A stretch of 64,000 nt of DNA from Melastoma dodecandrum (GCA_029817715.1 JARUPY010000398.1:992001-1056000); one strand, 5' to 3'; counted from the stretch's first letter, positions 34,088 to 44,031 are shown. Numbers and translations are program-made. The notes: generated by a model not told the origin, from the letters alone.

Positions 34088-34480
34088 TGGGGCTCCCCTG
34101 GCGCGCCGTCGTGAAGCCTGTCCCGCATCCGCTGCAGAATTGCCTCAAAACGCCACTCTTTTCCTCGTTGCCTGCCACGTCCGCGGCGGTCGGGGCAGTC
34201 GACGTGCCAGCCCATGCGAGCGGCGCCGCGACCCTCTGCAGCGACTGCGACAAAATGTCTTTGACTTGAGACCATGAGCGATCCGGAAGATGATGCGTCT
34301 TTTAGACCACGAACTCGGCGAGAACGAAATCGGCTTTCCCCAACATTCACATTAGAGAGCATGTTCGACTAAGAGAGGTATGTTCCTCCGTATTGGTGCT
34401 GCTCTACAAAAGAATTATCTCATTTTTGAGTTTTGCTTTGTGCTGGATAGTCGACGTCTTTCCAAGACAAGGGACGAGCG
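34088..34480. other. 393-base intergenic region
   Basis: Shared upstream region of two divergent genes. The half next to 34480 is AT-richer, with A/T runs near 34410-34440, and may hold the promoter of the downstream membrane protein. Short open frames on both strands here lack ribosome sites or family signals. I see no RNA gene or repeat. Confidence 0.5.
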
Positions 34481-35923
34481 ATGCGACAGACGGAGCCTTG
34501 GAGCAAGAGGCAGCTTATCGTTCAGGGCTTCGTTCTCGCGGCGAGCGCCTGTCTCGCCCTCGGCGTCCATTGCCTGATCGCCACCGCAGACCTCGACGAT
34601 CGCGTCGAACTCGCGCTGTGCGCAGGCACGCTGATCGCCCTCCTTCTCGCCTCCGCGATCGCCCTGCGAGCGCGTCGCAGGGTTCCCGCAGCGGGCCCGC
34701 GGCGGATCCTCGCGGCACTGGCCCTCGGCTGCTTCGCGGTGCTCGGGACCTTCGCCTGGAGCGACTACCCCGACGCTTCGATCGCGCTCGCGGATCTCAT
34801 CGCGCCCGCGCAGGCGGCGGACGGCGGCGGCGCTCTGGTGCTCGGCCCGACCGGGGAGGACGTGCGCCTCAGCGGCGACATCGTGGACGGAACGGCCGAG
34901 CGCCTGCGCTCGCTCCTCGCCACGCATCCGCGCGTCTCTCGCATCCACCTGACGAGCGACGGCGGCCTCGCGGACGAGGGGCAGGCGCTCGGCGACGTCA
35001 TCGCCGCGCACAAGCTCACGACCTTCGTGCCGGATTATTGCGTGTCCGCCTGCACGCTCGCCTTCGTCGCGGGTCGCGACCGCATCGTCATGGAGGGCGC
35101 GCGGCTGGGCTTCCACCGCCCCTTCTACGAAGGCGTGCTGGGGCAGAACTTCGCCGGCGACGCGTCCGTACAACGGTCCGCCTATCTCGCCGCCGGGCTC
35201 ACGCCGGCGTTCGTCGATGCGGCTCTGCGTGTGGCGCCCGACGACGTCTGGTTCCCGCCGACGAGCCAGCTGCTGGCGGCCCGCGTCGCGACGCGCGTCG
35301 TCGATCGATATCAGCTCCCGGATTCGATGCTCGACGGGACCGCGACACGGCAGGGCGCGACGGCCGCTCTGCTGCGAAACTTCCCCGCCTTGGCGCCGAT
35401 CGCCGCACGCGCGCCGAACGCCGTCGCCGCGATCGCGGATCGCTATCTTCTCTCCTACCAGCAGGGGCACACGGAGGGCGCCGACGTCGACGAGGTGAAG
35501 AGCGCCGTGCGCGGCGCGCTCGCCATCACGCTCAGCCGCGCGGACGCTCCGACGCTGCTGAAGCTCGCCGGCTACCTGTCGCGGGCCATGCGCGCCACGA
35601 AGGGCCATCCGGACGCCTGCGTCGGCATCGGCTCGCACGCGGATCTGTTGCTGGGCGAGCTGTACTCCGCCGGCGAGACGTCCGATGGGGACCACGCGGC
35701 GACGGCCCTCGTCGCTGCGGCGCTCGCCTCGTCGGGCAGCGCGTCGGCGCCTGGCCGCAGGCCTGCCGTCGCAGGCAACGGCCAGCCGACCTGCCGAGGC
35801 CTAGAGGCGCTCTACGCGCGCATGATCGAGCGCAAAGATGCGGCGCCCCTTCGCGCGATCCTCGCGGGCGAGAGCCGGGCCCAGGCCGTCCAGATCGCGA
35901 GTTGGCTGAAGGCGCCGCACTGA
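34481..35923 (+). CDS. Membrane protein with ClpP/SppA-like domain
   Basis: 480 residues. Two N-terminal membrane segments (about 10-55 and 75-95) are followed by a soluble domain with the ClpP-crotonase pattern: VRLSGDIVDGTAERLRSLL, IHLTSDGGLADEG, a possible nucleophile Ser in YCVSACTLAFVAG, and GARLGFHRPF with a conserved His. Such proteins are probable membrane serine peptidases (COG3904-like). The C-terminal 150 residues are unassigned. GGGACGAG precedes the ATG. Confidence 0.75.
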   Translation: MRQTEPWSKRQLIVQGFVLAASACLALGVHCLIATADLDDRVELALCAGTLIALLLASAIALRARRRVPAAGPRRILAALALGCFAVLGTFAWSDYPDASIALADLIAPAQAADGGGALVLGPTGEDVRLSGDIVDGTAERLRSLLATHPRVSRIHLTSDGGLADEGQALGDVIAAHKLTTFVPDYCVSACTLAFVAGRDRIVMEGARLGFHRPFYEGVLGQNFAGDASVQRSAYLAAGLTPAFVDAALRVAPDDVWFPPTSQLLAARVATRVVDRYQLPDSMLDGTATRQGATAALLRNFPALAPIAARAPNAVAAIADRYLLSYQQGHTEGADVDEVKSAVRGALAITLSRADAPTLLKLAGYLSRAMRATKGHPDACVGIGSHADLLLGELYSAGETSDGDHAATALVAAALASSGSASAPGRRPAVAGNGQPTCRGLEALYARMIERKDAAPLRAILAGESRAQAVQIASWLKAPH

Positions 35924-36019
35924 AGGAAACTCGGTGGGGCGGCGTGCGGCGGCGGTCAAGCTTCAAAAGCGTGTAATCTGGCTGCGCTCTTGTCGAGCGG
36001 CCGGGCGAGGTGACACGCG

Positions 36020-38719
36020 ATGAAGATCAGCATGCCCAACGTGCCGCATCGGGCGGTCGGCGACACGGAAGAGGGGCGGCGTCTCGCGGCAGCGGATGCC
36101 GGGACGCCGTGGCGCAAGTTCGGGCCATACCTCAGCGATCGACAATGGGGCACGGTCCGCGAGGACTACAGCGCGGACGGCGATGCCTGGAACTACCTCC
36201 CGCACGACCATGCGCGGAGTCGCGCCTATCGCTGGGGCGAAGACGGGATCGGCGGCTTCGCCGACGATCAACTCGCGGTCTGCCTTTCGCTCGCGCTCTG
36301 GAACGGCAAGGACCCCATCCTCAAAGAGCGCCTTTTCGGCCTCACGAACGGGCAGGGCAACCACGGCGAAGACGTCAAGGAGCTCTACTACTACGTCGAC
36401 GGTACGCCGACGCATTCCTACATGCGCATGCTCTACAAATATCCGCAGGCCGCCTTTCCCTATGCGGACCTGATCCGCGTCAATGCCCAGCGCGGGCTGA
36501 ACGAGCGTGAATACGAGATCTACGACACGGGCGTCTTCGACGCCGGCCGCTACTTCGACGTCACGATCGAATATGCCAAGGCCGCGCCGGACGACGTGCT
36601 CTTGCGCGTCACGATCGCCAACCGGGCGGACGTCGCGGCGCATCTCCATTGCCTGCCGCACGCGTTCTCCCGCAACACCTGGACGTGGAACGGCGGCCCG
36701 AAGCCGGAGCTGTCCGCGCTCGGCGATCATTCCGTCCTGATCCGCCACCCGTCTCTCGCCGAGATGCGTCTCGACTGCGACGGCGCGCCGGTTCTCCTGT
36801 TCTGCGACAACGAAACCAACACCCGCCGCTTCTACGGCGAGGGGAGCGGCCACTTCAAGGATGCGATCAACGATGCGATCGTCGGGGGGCAAACGGACGC
36901 CTGCAACCCCGGGCGCTATGGTACCAAGGGCGCCGCCCACTACAGTCTCGATGTGCCGGCGCAGGGTGAGCTGACGCTTCGTCTGCGTCTGCGGCCGGCG
37001 AGCGCGCCGCAGGGTTTCGGCGATTTCGATACCGTGCTGCAGGCGCGGCGCGACGAGTGCGAGGCCTTCTACGCGGCGTTGCAGGAGGGGATCGACGATG
37101 CCGATGCCCGCCTCGTCCAGCGTCAGGCGTTCGCCGGCATGCTGTGGTCCAAGCAATATTACGGCTTCGACGTTCGCGAATGGCTGAACGGCGATCCGAA
37201 CGAGCCGCGTCCCCCTCATGAGCGTCTGCTCGGTCGCGATTCGGCATGGCTGCATCTGCATGCCGCCGACATCCTCTCGATGCCCGACGCGTGGGAATAT
37301 CCCTGGTTCGCGGCCTGGGATCTCGCCTTCCACTGCGTGACCTTCGCGCTGATCGATCCGGCCTTCGCCAAGGCGCAGCTCGTCCTTCTTACTCAATCGC
37401 GCTTCATGCACCCGAACGGTCAGCTGCCGGCCTATGAATGGGACTTCGGCGACACGAACCCGCCGGTGCATGCGCTTGCCGCGCTCGCGATCTACGACAT
37501 CGACCGCGCGCGCAACGGCACGCCGGACACGCAGTTCCTGCGTCGCATCTTCCACAAGCTGATCCTGAACTTCACCTGGTGGGTGAACAAGGAGGACTCG
37601 CAGGAGCGCAATCTCTTCGAAGGTGGCTTTCTCGGCCTCGACAACATCTCGCTCTTCGACCGCAGCGGCGCGCTGCCGGAAGGCGGTCACCTCGATCAGG
37701 CCGACGGCACGGCGTGGGCGGCCGTCTACTGCCTCAACCTGCTGCGCATGGCGCTCGAACTCAGCAAGACCGACCACGTCTACGAGGACATGGCGATCAA
37801 GTTCTTCGAGCATTTCCTGCTCATCGCCGGCACCGTGCATCGGCGCATCGGCGCCAGCGGCTCGGGGCTCTGGGACGAGGAGGACGGCTTCTACTACGAT
37901 GTGCTCGAGGTGCCCGGCCAATCGGAAGTGCCGCTGCGCGTGCGCTCGATGGTCGGGCTCATTCCCCTCTTCGCGGTGGAGCTCATCAGCGGCGAGACGC
38001 TCGCGAAGCTGCCCGATTTCACGGCGCGACTCGAATGGCTCTTTGCAAATCGTCCCGATCTCGCCTCACTCGTCTCACGCTGGAACGACAAGAACAGTGC
38101 CGACTATTCGCTGCTCTCCCTGATGCGAAAGCAGCGCCTCAACCGGGTGCTGACGCGCATGCTCGACGAAACGGAGTTCCTGTCGGACTACGGCATCCGC
38201 TCGGTGTCCCGCTTTCACCTCGACAATCCGGCCACGCTGACGATCCACGGCGAGCGGCACGAGGTGCACTATACGCCCGGCGAGAGCGACACGCGGCTCT
38301 TCGGCGGCAATTCGAATTGGCGGGGTCCCATCTGGATGCCGGTCACTTTCCTGATCGTCGTGGCGCTGCATCGCTTCCACACCTTCTACGAAAGCGACTT
38401 CACGCTCGAGTGCCCCCGCGGCTCGGGACGGATGATGACGCTCGCCGAGATCGGCCACGAGATCACGGGGCGGCTCACGCGTCTTTTCCTGCGCGATGGG
38501 CAGGGGCGCCGCGCGATCTACGATGGCAGCGACCTTCTGCAGAACGACCCGCACTTCCAGGATCTGATCCTGTTCTACGAGCATTTCCACGGCGACACGG
38601 GACGCGGTCTCGGCGCATCGCATCAGACCGGCTGGACCGGGCTCATCGCGCTTCTGCTCCACCCCCGCCGCGAGATCGATCCCGACCTCGGCGAGCGTCC
38701 GCCGGTCGGGCCGACCTGA
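36020..38719 (+). CDS. GH63-like (MGH1-type) glycoside hydrolase
   Basis: 899 residues without a signal peptide, so probably cytosolic. An N-terminal beta domain (WGTVREDYSADGDAWNYLPHDHARSRAYRWGEDGIGG) precedes an (alpha/alpha)6 barrel with WEYPWFAAWDLAFH, LPAYEWDFGDTNPPVHA, NLFEGGFLGLDNI and NWRGPIWMP. Family members act on alpha-glucosides, mannosylglycerate or glucosylglycerate. The substrate is not determined. Confidence 0.87.
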   Translation: MKISMPNVPHRAVGDTEEGRRLAAADAGTPWRKFGPYLSDRQWGTVREDYSADGDAWNYLPHDHARSRAYRWGEDGIGGFADDQLAVCLSLALWNGKDPILKERLFGLTNGQGNHGEDVKELYYYVDGTPTHSYMRMLYKYPQAAFPYADLIRVNAQRGLNEREYEIYDTGVFDAGRYFDVTIEYAKAAPDDVLLRVTIANRADVAAHLHCLPHAFSRNTWTWNGGPKPELSALGDHSVLIRHPSLAEMRLDCDGAPVLLFCDNETNTRRFYGEGSGHFKDAINDAIVGGQTDACNPGRYGTKGAAHYSLDVPAQGELTLRLRLRPASAPQGFGDFDTVLQARRDECEAFYAALQEGIDDADARLVQRQAFAGMLWSKQYYGFDVREWLNGDPNEPRPPHERLLGRDSAWLHLHAADILSMPDAWEYPWFAAWDLAFHCVTFALIDPAFAKAQLVLLTQSRFMHPNGQLPAYEWDFGDTNPPVHALAALAIYDIDRARNGTPDTQFLRRIFHKLILNFTWWVNKEDSQERNLFEGGFLGLDNISLFDRSGALPEGGHLDQADGTAWAAVYCLNLLRMALELSKTDHVYEDMAIKFFEHFLLIAGTVHRRIGASGSGLWDEEDGFYYDVLEVPGQSEVPLRVRSMVGLIPLFAVELISGETLAKLPDFTARLEWLFANRPDLASLVSRWNDKNSADYSLLSLMRKQRLNRVLTRMLDETEFLSDYGIRSVSRFHLDNPATLTIHGERHEVHYTPGESDTRLFGGNSNWRGPIWMPVTFLIVVALHRFHTFYESDFTLECPRGSGRMMTLAEIGHEITGRLTRLFLRDGQGRRAIYDGSDLLQNDPHFQDLILFYEHFHGDTGRGLGASHQTGWTGLIALLLHPRREIDPDLGERPPVGPT

Positions 38720-38723
38720 TCGT

Positions 38724-40346
38724 TCAGCCGAGCCGAGCCGCGACGATGTCCGCGACGCGCAGTGCGTTCGCGATGATGGTCAGCGTCGGGTTCACCGCGC
38801 CGATGGAGGGAAAGACGCTGGAGTCGCTCACGTAGAGATTGTCGATCTCGTGGGCCTTGCAGTTCGCATCAACGACGCTTGCCGCGGGATCATGTCCCAT
38901 CCGCAGCGTGCCGGCCTGATGCGAGACCCCTTCCAACGGAATCGGCCTGGCGACCCGTATGGACGGTTCGTCGAGCGCACCGAGAAGGCGATCGAGCCGC
39001 TCTTGAAGCCGGCGATGCGCCTCGACATTGTTGGGGCGCCGCTCCAAGACGCCGCGGCCGTCCCGTTCGAGCCGTACGCGATTGTCGGGATCCGGCAGAT
39101 CCTCGCTCGAGAGCCAGAAATCGAGTGAGTGCCGTGCCGTCGCGTCGAACGGAAGGTTCGGCAGGAAGCCGAGCCAGGGCGGCAGTGCCTCGCCGCGCAC
39201 GTGCTGGCCGTGGATCTTGCCGCACATCTGGATGAAGCCCATCGGATGCGGCCAGGCGGCATCGCCGAAGTAGAAGTCGGTCAGCCCGAGCGTCTTCTGG
39301 AACACGGTGTCGTTCGGCACGCGCGAGACCGCGAGCATGACCGACTGGTTGTGACAGAGGTAGTTGCGCCCGACCTGGCCCGACCCGTTCGCGAGGCCGT
39401 CCGGATGCGCGCCGCCCGCCGACCGCAGGAACAGCAGCGCCGAGTTGATGGCGCCGCAGGCGACGACCACGATCTCGGCCGCGTAGCGCTCGGCCGCTCC
39501 ATCTCGCGCGACATGGACGCTGGTGATCCGGCGCCCGCTGGCGTCCGTCTCCAGCGAGGTCACGAGCGCGCCCGTGAGCAGCGTGACGTTGGCGGCCTGC
39601 GCGAGAGGATCGATGCAGATCACCTGCGCGTCCGCCTTCCCGGTCGTGAGGCATGGGAAGCCGTCGAAGGCGGCGCAACGGATGCACGGGCTCTGCGGCG
39701 TCGCCTCGTAGCTGCCGGGTTTCTGGTCGAGCCGGATGCCGAGCGGCAGGTGGAACGGCGTCAGGCCCTGGCCGCGCCACGCGGCGTCGAGCGCGGCGAT
39801 CCGCGGCTCGTGCTCGACGGCGGGGTAAGGGAACGGCACATCGCGGTTCGGCTCGTTCGGGTCCTCTCCGCGCGTGCCGTGGACGTGGTAGAGCCGCTCC
39901 GCCTCCAGGAAGTAGGAATCGAGCGCGTCGTAGGGGATCGGCCAGGCCGGGGAGAGGCCGCCGGCATGCGCCAGCGCGTCGAAGTCCGCGCGCCGCGGTC
40001 GCACGAGCGCAGCACCGTACAGCTTGGAGTTGCCGCCGACGGCGTAATGCACCATCGGCTCGAACGGCGCGCCTTCGGCGTCGAACCAGGTCTCCTTCGC
40101 CTTGTAGCGGCCCTTGCTGAAGACGGAGTCGACATCCCAGTTCGCCCGCTCGCGCGGCAAGTAGCCGCCGCGCTCGAGGATGAGGATGCGCTTGCCGGTC
40201 GGCGCAAGGCGATAGGCGAGGCTCGCCCCGCCCGGCCCGCTGCCGACGATGATGATGTCGTAGTGATCGTCCGGCACGTCGAAGCCCCAGCCCGGCCTCG
40301 CCAGGGGCCGCCACCGCCTTAGATCGTCTGCGGCGCGGATCGTCAC
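38724..40346 (-). CDS. GMC family oxidoreductase
   Basis: 540 residues. The FAD-binding IIVGSGPGGASLAYRLA, the YAVGGNSKLYGAALVR loop and the C-terminal GTLRMG plus NPTLTIIANALRVAD are those of glucose-methanol-choline oxidoreductases. A Cys-rich CIRCAAFDGFPC stretch resembles that of bacterial GMC dehydrogenases. It is divergent from the lactonase gene with a 37-base gap, suggesting sugar oxidation followed by lactone opening. No Tat signal is seen. Confidence 0.88.
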   Translation of the reverse strand: MTIRAADDLRRWRPLARPGWGFDVPDDHYDIIIVGSGPGGASLAYRLAPTGKRILILERGGYLPRERANWDVDSVFSKGRYKAKETWFDAEGAPFEPMVHYAVGGNSKLYGAALVRPRRADFDALAHAGGLSPAWPIPYDALDSYFLEAERLYHVHGTRGEDPNEPNRDVPFPYPAVEHEPRIAALDAAWRGQGLTPFHLPLGIRLDQKPGSYEATPQSPCIRCAAFDGFPCLTTGKADAQVICIDPLAQAANVTLLTGALVTSLETDASGRRITSVHVARDGAAERYAAEIVVVACGAINSALLFLRSAGGAHPDGLANGSGQVGRNYLCHNQSVMLAVSRVPNDTVFQKTLGLTDFYFGDAAWPHPMGFIQMCGKIHGQHVRGEALPPWLGFLPNLPFDATARHSLDFWLSSEDLPDPDNRVRLERDGRGVLERRPNNVEAHRRLQERLDRLLGALDEPSIRVARPIPLEGVSHQAGTLRMGHDPAASVVDANCKAHEIDNLYVSDSSVFPSIGAVNPTLTIIANALRVADIVAARLG

Positions 40347-40383
40347 CGCGCGCTATCGTCACGTCGAACAGGCGGGTTGCGGA

Positions 40384-41301
40384 ATGGATGGTATCGAGAT
40401 CGTCGATCCGATCTTCAAGACCTACGTGCTCGCCAATGCGCCGCTCGTGAAGCTGGCGGAGGGATTTCGCTGGCTGGAGGGTCCCGTCTGGTTCGGGGAT
40501 ATGAGCATGCTCATCTTCTCCGATTTGCCGAACGATCGGGTGATGCGTTGGAGCGAGGCGGACGGCGTCCAGCTTTTTCGCCAGCCATCTCATTTCGCCA
40601 ACGGCCACGCCCGCGACCGGCAGGGGCGGCTCGTGACCTGCTCGCATCGCCATCGCAACATCTCGCGGCTCGAACACGACGGCACCGTGACCGTGTTGGC
40701 TGACCGCTACGAGGGCAAGCGCCTCAATGCGCCGAACGACATCGTCGTGAAGGGCGACGGCACGATCTGGTTCACCGATCCGCACTATGGTTTGCAGACG
40801 GACTATGAGGGCGGCAAGCAGACGCCGGAGATCGCGCCGACGGTGTTTCGCCTGGATCCCCGCGAGGGGCGGCTCACCATCGTCGCCGACGATTTCGTCG
40901 AGCCGAACGGTCTCGCCTTTTCGCCCGACGAGCGAACGCTCTACATTTCCGAGACCGGCAAGCTCTTCGACGACGAGGCCGAGCAGGTCATCCGCGTCTT
41001 CGACGTGGCGGACGACGGCCGGCTGAGCGGCGGGCGCGCGTTTCACAAGGTGTCGCCCGGCTTCGCGGACGGCTTCCGCTGCGACGAGCACGGCAACCTC
41101 TGGTCGAGCGCGGCTGACGGCGTCCATTGCATCGGCCCGGGCGGGGATCTGCTCGGCAAGGTGCTCGTGCCCTCGACGGTGTCGAACGTCGCGTTCGGCG
41201 ATCGCTTCCGCAGCCGCCTCTTCATCTGCGCCTCGCAGACGCTCTATGCGATCTTCCTCAACGTGCGCGGCGCGACCTGGCCGCAGGGGCACCATCCGTG
41301 A
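40384..41301 (+). CDS. SMP-30/gluconolactonase family hydrolase
   Basis: 305 residues. Beta-propeller motifs: LAEGFRWLEGPVWFGD with a metal-ligand Glu, NAPNDIVVKGDGTIWFTDPHYG, VEPNGLAFSPDERTLYISETG and FADGFRCDEHGNLW. These match calcium-dependent lactonases that open gluconolactone-type sugars. Its stop overlaps the start of the VOC gene (GTGA). Confidence 0.9.
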   Translation: MDGIEIVDPIFKTYVLANAPLVKLAEGFRWLEGPVWFGDMSMLIFSDLPNDRVMRWSEADGVQLFRQPSHFANGHARDRQGRLVTCSHRHRNISRLEHDGTVTVLADRYEGKRLNAPNDIVVKGDGTIWFTDPHYGLQTDYEGGKQTPEIAPTVFRLDPREGRLTIVADDFVEPNGLAFSPDERTLYISETGKLFDDEAEQVIRVFDVADDGRLSGGRAFHKVSPGFADGFRCDEHGNLWSSAADGVHCIGPGGDLLGKVLVPSTVSNVAFGDRFRSRLFICASQTLYAIFLNVRGATWPQGHHP

Positions 41302-42221
41302 CCGCGGTCGCGCGCATCACGCGCTTCTCGCTCGTGACCGCCGACCTCGACGGTGCGACCAGCCTGTTTCGGGCGCTCGGCTTCGCGCTCGTCGCGCGCC
41401 ACGCGCTGGCGCCCGCCTACGCGGCGTTTTTCGGTCTGCCCGGCGCGCGGATCGAGGAGGTGCTGCTGAAGCTCGGCGACGAGCACGTCGCGCTGCTCGC
41501 CTTCGATCCGCCCGGCCGGCCGTATCCCGGCGGCAGCACCAGCACGGACCTCTGGTTCCAGCATCTCGCGATCATCGTCTCGGACATGGATGCGGCCCAT
41601 GAGCGGCTGCGCGCGCATGGCCGCTTCACCCCGATCAGCACGAGAGGCCCGGAGACGCTGCCGGCGGCCTCCGGCGGGGTCCGCGCCTTCAAGTTCCGCG
41701 ATGCGGAAGGCCATCCGCTGGAGCTGCTCGCGTTTCCACGCGACGGCGCACCGGAGCCTTGGGCGCGGCGCGCGGACCGGGGGTTGTTTCTCGGTATCGA
41801 TCATTCCGCGATATCGGTCCGCGATACCGCGGAAAGCCGCGCGTTCTTCGAGCGCGGCTTCGGCCTGCGCCTCGGATCGCAGAGCGAGAACACCGGGCCC
41901 GAGCAGGCGCGGATGGACGACGTGCCGGATGCGCGCGTCACCGTATCGGGTTTGATGCCGCGCCAAGCGCCGCCGCATCTCGAACTGCTGGATTACAAGG
42001 TCGGCTCGCGCCGGCCGATCCCACCGGGAACGCGTGCGAACGACATCGCGGCTACCGTTATCGTCTTCGACACGGCCGATTTAGTATCGGTCAGGAACGC
42101 ACTCAGCGACGCAGGCGCATCGTTTGTCGAGTCGCCGAAAGGCATCGAGGGCAGGAGCACGATAATGGTGTGCGATCCTGACGGTCACCGCTTCCATGTG
42201 ACGGAAACGATGGGCAAATGA
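41298..42221 (+). CDS. VOC (glyoxalase/dioxygenase-fold) protein, two-domain
   Basis: 307 residues from GTG 41298, overlapping the previous stop by four bases. Two VOC modules are seen: residues 1-150 (ITRFSLVTADLDGATSLFRALGF, FQHLAIIVSDMDAA, FRDAEGHPLELLAF) and 155-307 (GIDHSAISVRDTAESRAFFERGFG, HLELLDY, VCDPDGHRFHV). Metal ligands His and Glu occur at the expected places. The function is probably lyase or isomerase-like on the lactonase product; this is a guess from context. Confidence 0.83.
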   Translation: MTAVARITRFSLVTADLDGATSLFRALGFALVARHALAPAYAAFFGLPGARIEEVLLKLGDEHVALLAFDPPGRPYPGGSTSTDLWFQHLAIIVSDMDAAHERLRAHGRFTPISTRGPETLPAASGGVRAFKFRDAEGHPLELLAFPRDGAPEPWARRADRGLFLGIDHSAISVRDTAESRAFFERGFGLRLGSQSENTGPEQARMDDVPDARVTVSGLMPRQAPPHLELLDYKVGSRRPIPPGTRANDIAATVIVFDTADLVSVRNALSDAGASFVESPKGIEGRSTIMVCDPDGHRFHVTETMGK

Positions 42222-42275
42222 TGGAGCGTATCCAAGGTACGGGCTTGCGCTGCGAGCGGCGATGCGTGTTTGCGT

Positions 42276-43751
42276 TCAAGCGGCCCATCTGATCGTATTC
42301 CGCCCCGCTCGTTTCGCGTCGTAGAGCGCGCGATCGGCGCGGCGGATCAATTCGTCGTAGTCTTCGCCTGGTGCCGCGGAGGCGACACCGACGCTGAGAC
42401 TTATCAACGTCACCGATTTGTCGTCGATCGAGAGGGGAGCATTGTGCACGCCGAGACGAAGGCGCTCGCCGACGGCCTTGGCCACTTCGAGATCGGTGTT
42501 CGGAAGAAGGACCATGAACTCATCACCGCCAAGACGCCCGACCAAGTCGTTCGCGCGGATTTGCGGCAGAAGTAACGAGGCGAAGTGCTTGAGCGCCAAG
42601 TCACCGGTCTGGTGACCCCACATATCGTTGATCTGCTTGAAATGATCGATGTCGATGGCGATCACGCTGAGCGAGGCAGCGGATCGTCGCGGCAACAGCT
42701 TTCTGGCTTCCGCTTCGAAGCCGCCACGATTGAGGACACCGGTTAGAGGATCGGTGGCTGCGTTCGCCGTCATTTCCTTGTCGTGCTCGGCCAGCATCGC
42801 CACCAGGCTTGCGCGCGCGGTGACCTCCGCGGCCACGGGCAAACATGTCAGCAGCGTCACCGCCAGGAAGACCTGGAAGGCTTCAGCTTGGATCGCCGCA
42901 TCCGTGGAGATCAACGTCATCGGCCCGTGGCCCTGCATCGTACTGATGCCTCCAACGATCGCGACGAGCATCACGCTGGCTTTTACGCCGAGGCGTCCCA
43001 GACGGAACGTGACGAGCATTAGGGGCGGAAAGATCAAAAACAGAAGGGGTCGATTGGTAACAAAGAAGACGAAGTAAGCAACCACTCCTACGGACGCGAG
43101 CAGCGCGATCGACTCGCTCCGTTCCCACCATGTCTTGCGGGCCAGGCACCTTACGAAATCGCCGCGGAACGCGGCGAACAGGAACGGCGTGAAGACCAGG
43201 AGACCGAGCCCATCGCTGGCGACCCAGGTGCCGAATGCTTTCGGCAAGGGTTCATCAAAAAGGAAGAAAGCCGTGAGGCTGCCGACGATCCCGCTCGCCG
43301 CGGGAGCCAGAAGCCCCGCGACGAGAATAAAGCGCAAGACCGCAGGCGTCGATTGAAGGATGCTCTCGCGTCCGGCTGCTCGGCGCATGAGCCCGGCGGC
43401 CAGTCCGACCTCGACCAGATTGGCGCATCCGTAGAGGATTGGTCCCGCCAGCGTCCCACGCGTGACGAGGTTCGCTGCGACGTTGGCGATGAAACCCGCG
43501 CTGAGCACCGTTGCCCACCGCGGCCGAACGTCGGCGAACAGCAAAGCGACGAGGATCGCGTTGGCCGGCCAGATCGGGGCGATATCGCGGCCGTTGCTCG
43601 CCAGATGGATCGTCGCGACGGCTGCACAAAAGTACGAGAGCGCGGCCTTGGGCCAGAGCCAGCTTGTTTCTTTCTCTGCTCTCGTAGCGTCAGGATCATG
43701 GTGCATGCGCGCAGCTAAGTCTAAGCTGGTAAACACGACGTCAACGATCAT
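42276..43751 (-). CDS. MASE1-GGDEF diguanylate cyclase
   Basis: About 491 residues from ATG 43751; a TTG at 43799 would add 16. The first about 300 residues form a membrane MASE1 sensor (LASNGRDIAPIWPANAILVALL, several membrane segments). The C-terminal GGDEF domain begins at DPLTGVLNRGGFE, has an intact GGDEF active site, and an intact inhibitory RxxD (RAND) five residues before it. It should make cyclic di-GMP with product inhibition. Confidence 0.92.
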   Translation of the reverse strand: MIVDVVFTSLDLAARMHHDPDATRAEKETSWLWPKAALSYFCAAVATIHLASNGRDIAPIWPANAILVALLFADVRPRWATVLSAGFIANVAANLVTRGTLAGPILYGCANLVEVGLAAGLMRRAAGRESILQSTPAVLRFILVAGLLAPAASGIVGSLTAFFLFDEPLPKAFGTWVASDGLGLLVFTPFLFAAFRGDFVRCLARKTWWERSESIALLASVGVVAYFVFFVTNRPLLFLIFPPLMLVTFRLGRLGVKASVMLVAIVGGISTMQGHGPMTLISTDAAIQAEAFQVFLAVTLLTCLPVAAEVTARASLVAMLAEHDKEMTANAATDPLTGVLNRGGFEAEARKLLPRRSAASLSVIAIDIDHFKQINDMWGHQTGDLALKHFASLLLPQIRANDLVGRLGGDEFMVLLPNTDLEVAKAVGERLRLGVHNAPLSIDDKSVTLISLSVGVASAAPGEDYDELIRRADRALYDAKRAGRNTIRWAA

Positions 43752-43836
43752 GTCTTGGCGAAAGCGCACTTTGGGAAGGCCCTTATCGTCTCGAGACAAC
43801 GATAAGGCGTTGGAACGCTATGATTTTCGAGCAGAA

Positions 43837-43881
43837 TGGTGGGCGCGACAGGGATTGAACCTGTGACCCCTCCCGTGTGAA
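43837..43881 (-). other. Attachment site: 3' half of tRNA-Val(CAC)
   Basis: On the minus strand this reads from the anticodon loop TTCACAC through GGGAG, the T arm with GGTTCAATCC, the acceptor GCGCCCA and CCA. The 5' half is missing: after position 43881 the expected anticodon stem is replaced by unrelated sequence. This is what a tyrosine-integrase element leaves at the chromosomal side of its end. The orientation puts chromosome to the left and the element to the right. Confidence 0.8.
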
Positions 43882-44031
43882 AAGTATTCAGGCAGGTTTC
43901 TGAAGGTATACAGACGTATAAGATCGCTAATATCGTCCTGAAGCCTCTTGATTTTCAGGGATACAAAGGTTTTCTGTGGGCTCCCGTGGGAGCTGAGATT
44001 GTGCTGCCCACGTGCTAACCAGGTTGGCGCC

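Noticed and set aside
35963..37921. 652-codon minus-strand open frame under the GH63-like gene
   Set aside because: Antisense to a gene with clear family motifs.
43837..43881. A functional tRNA gene
   Set aside because: Only the 3' half is present; D arm, 5' acceptor and half of the anticodon stem are missing.
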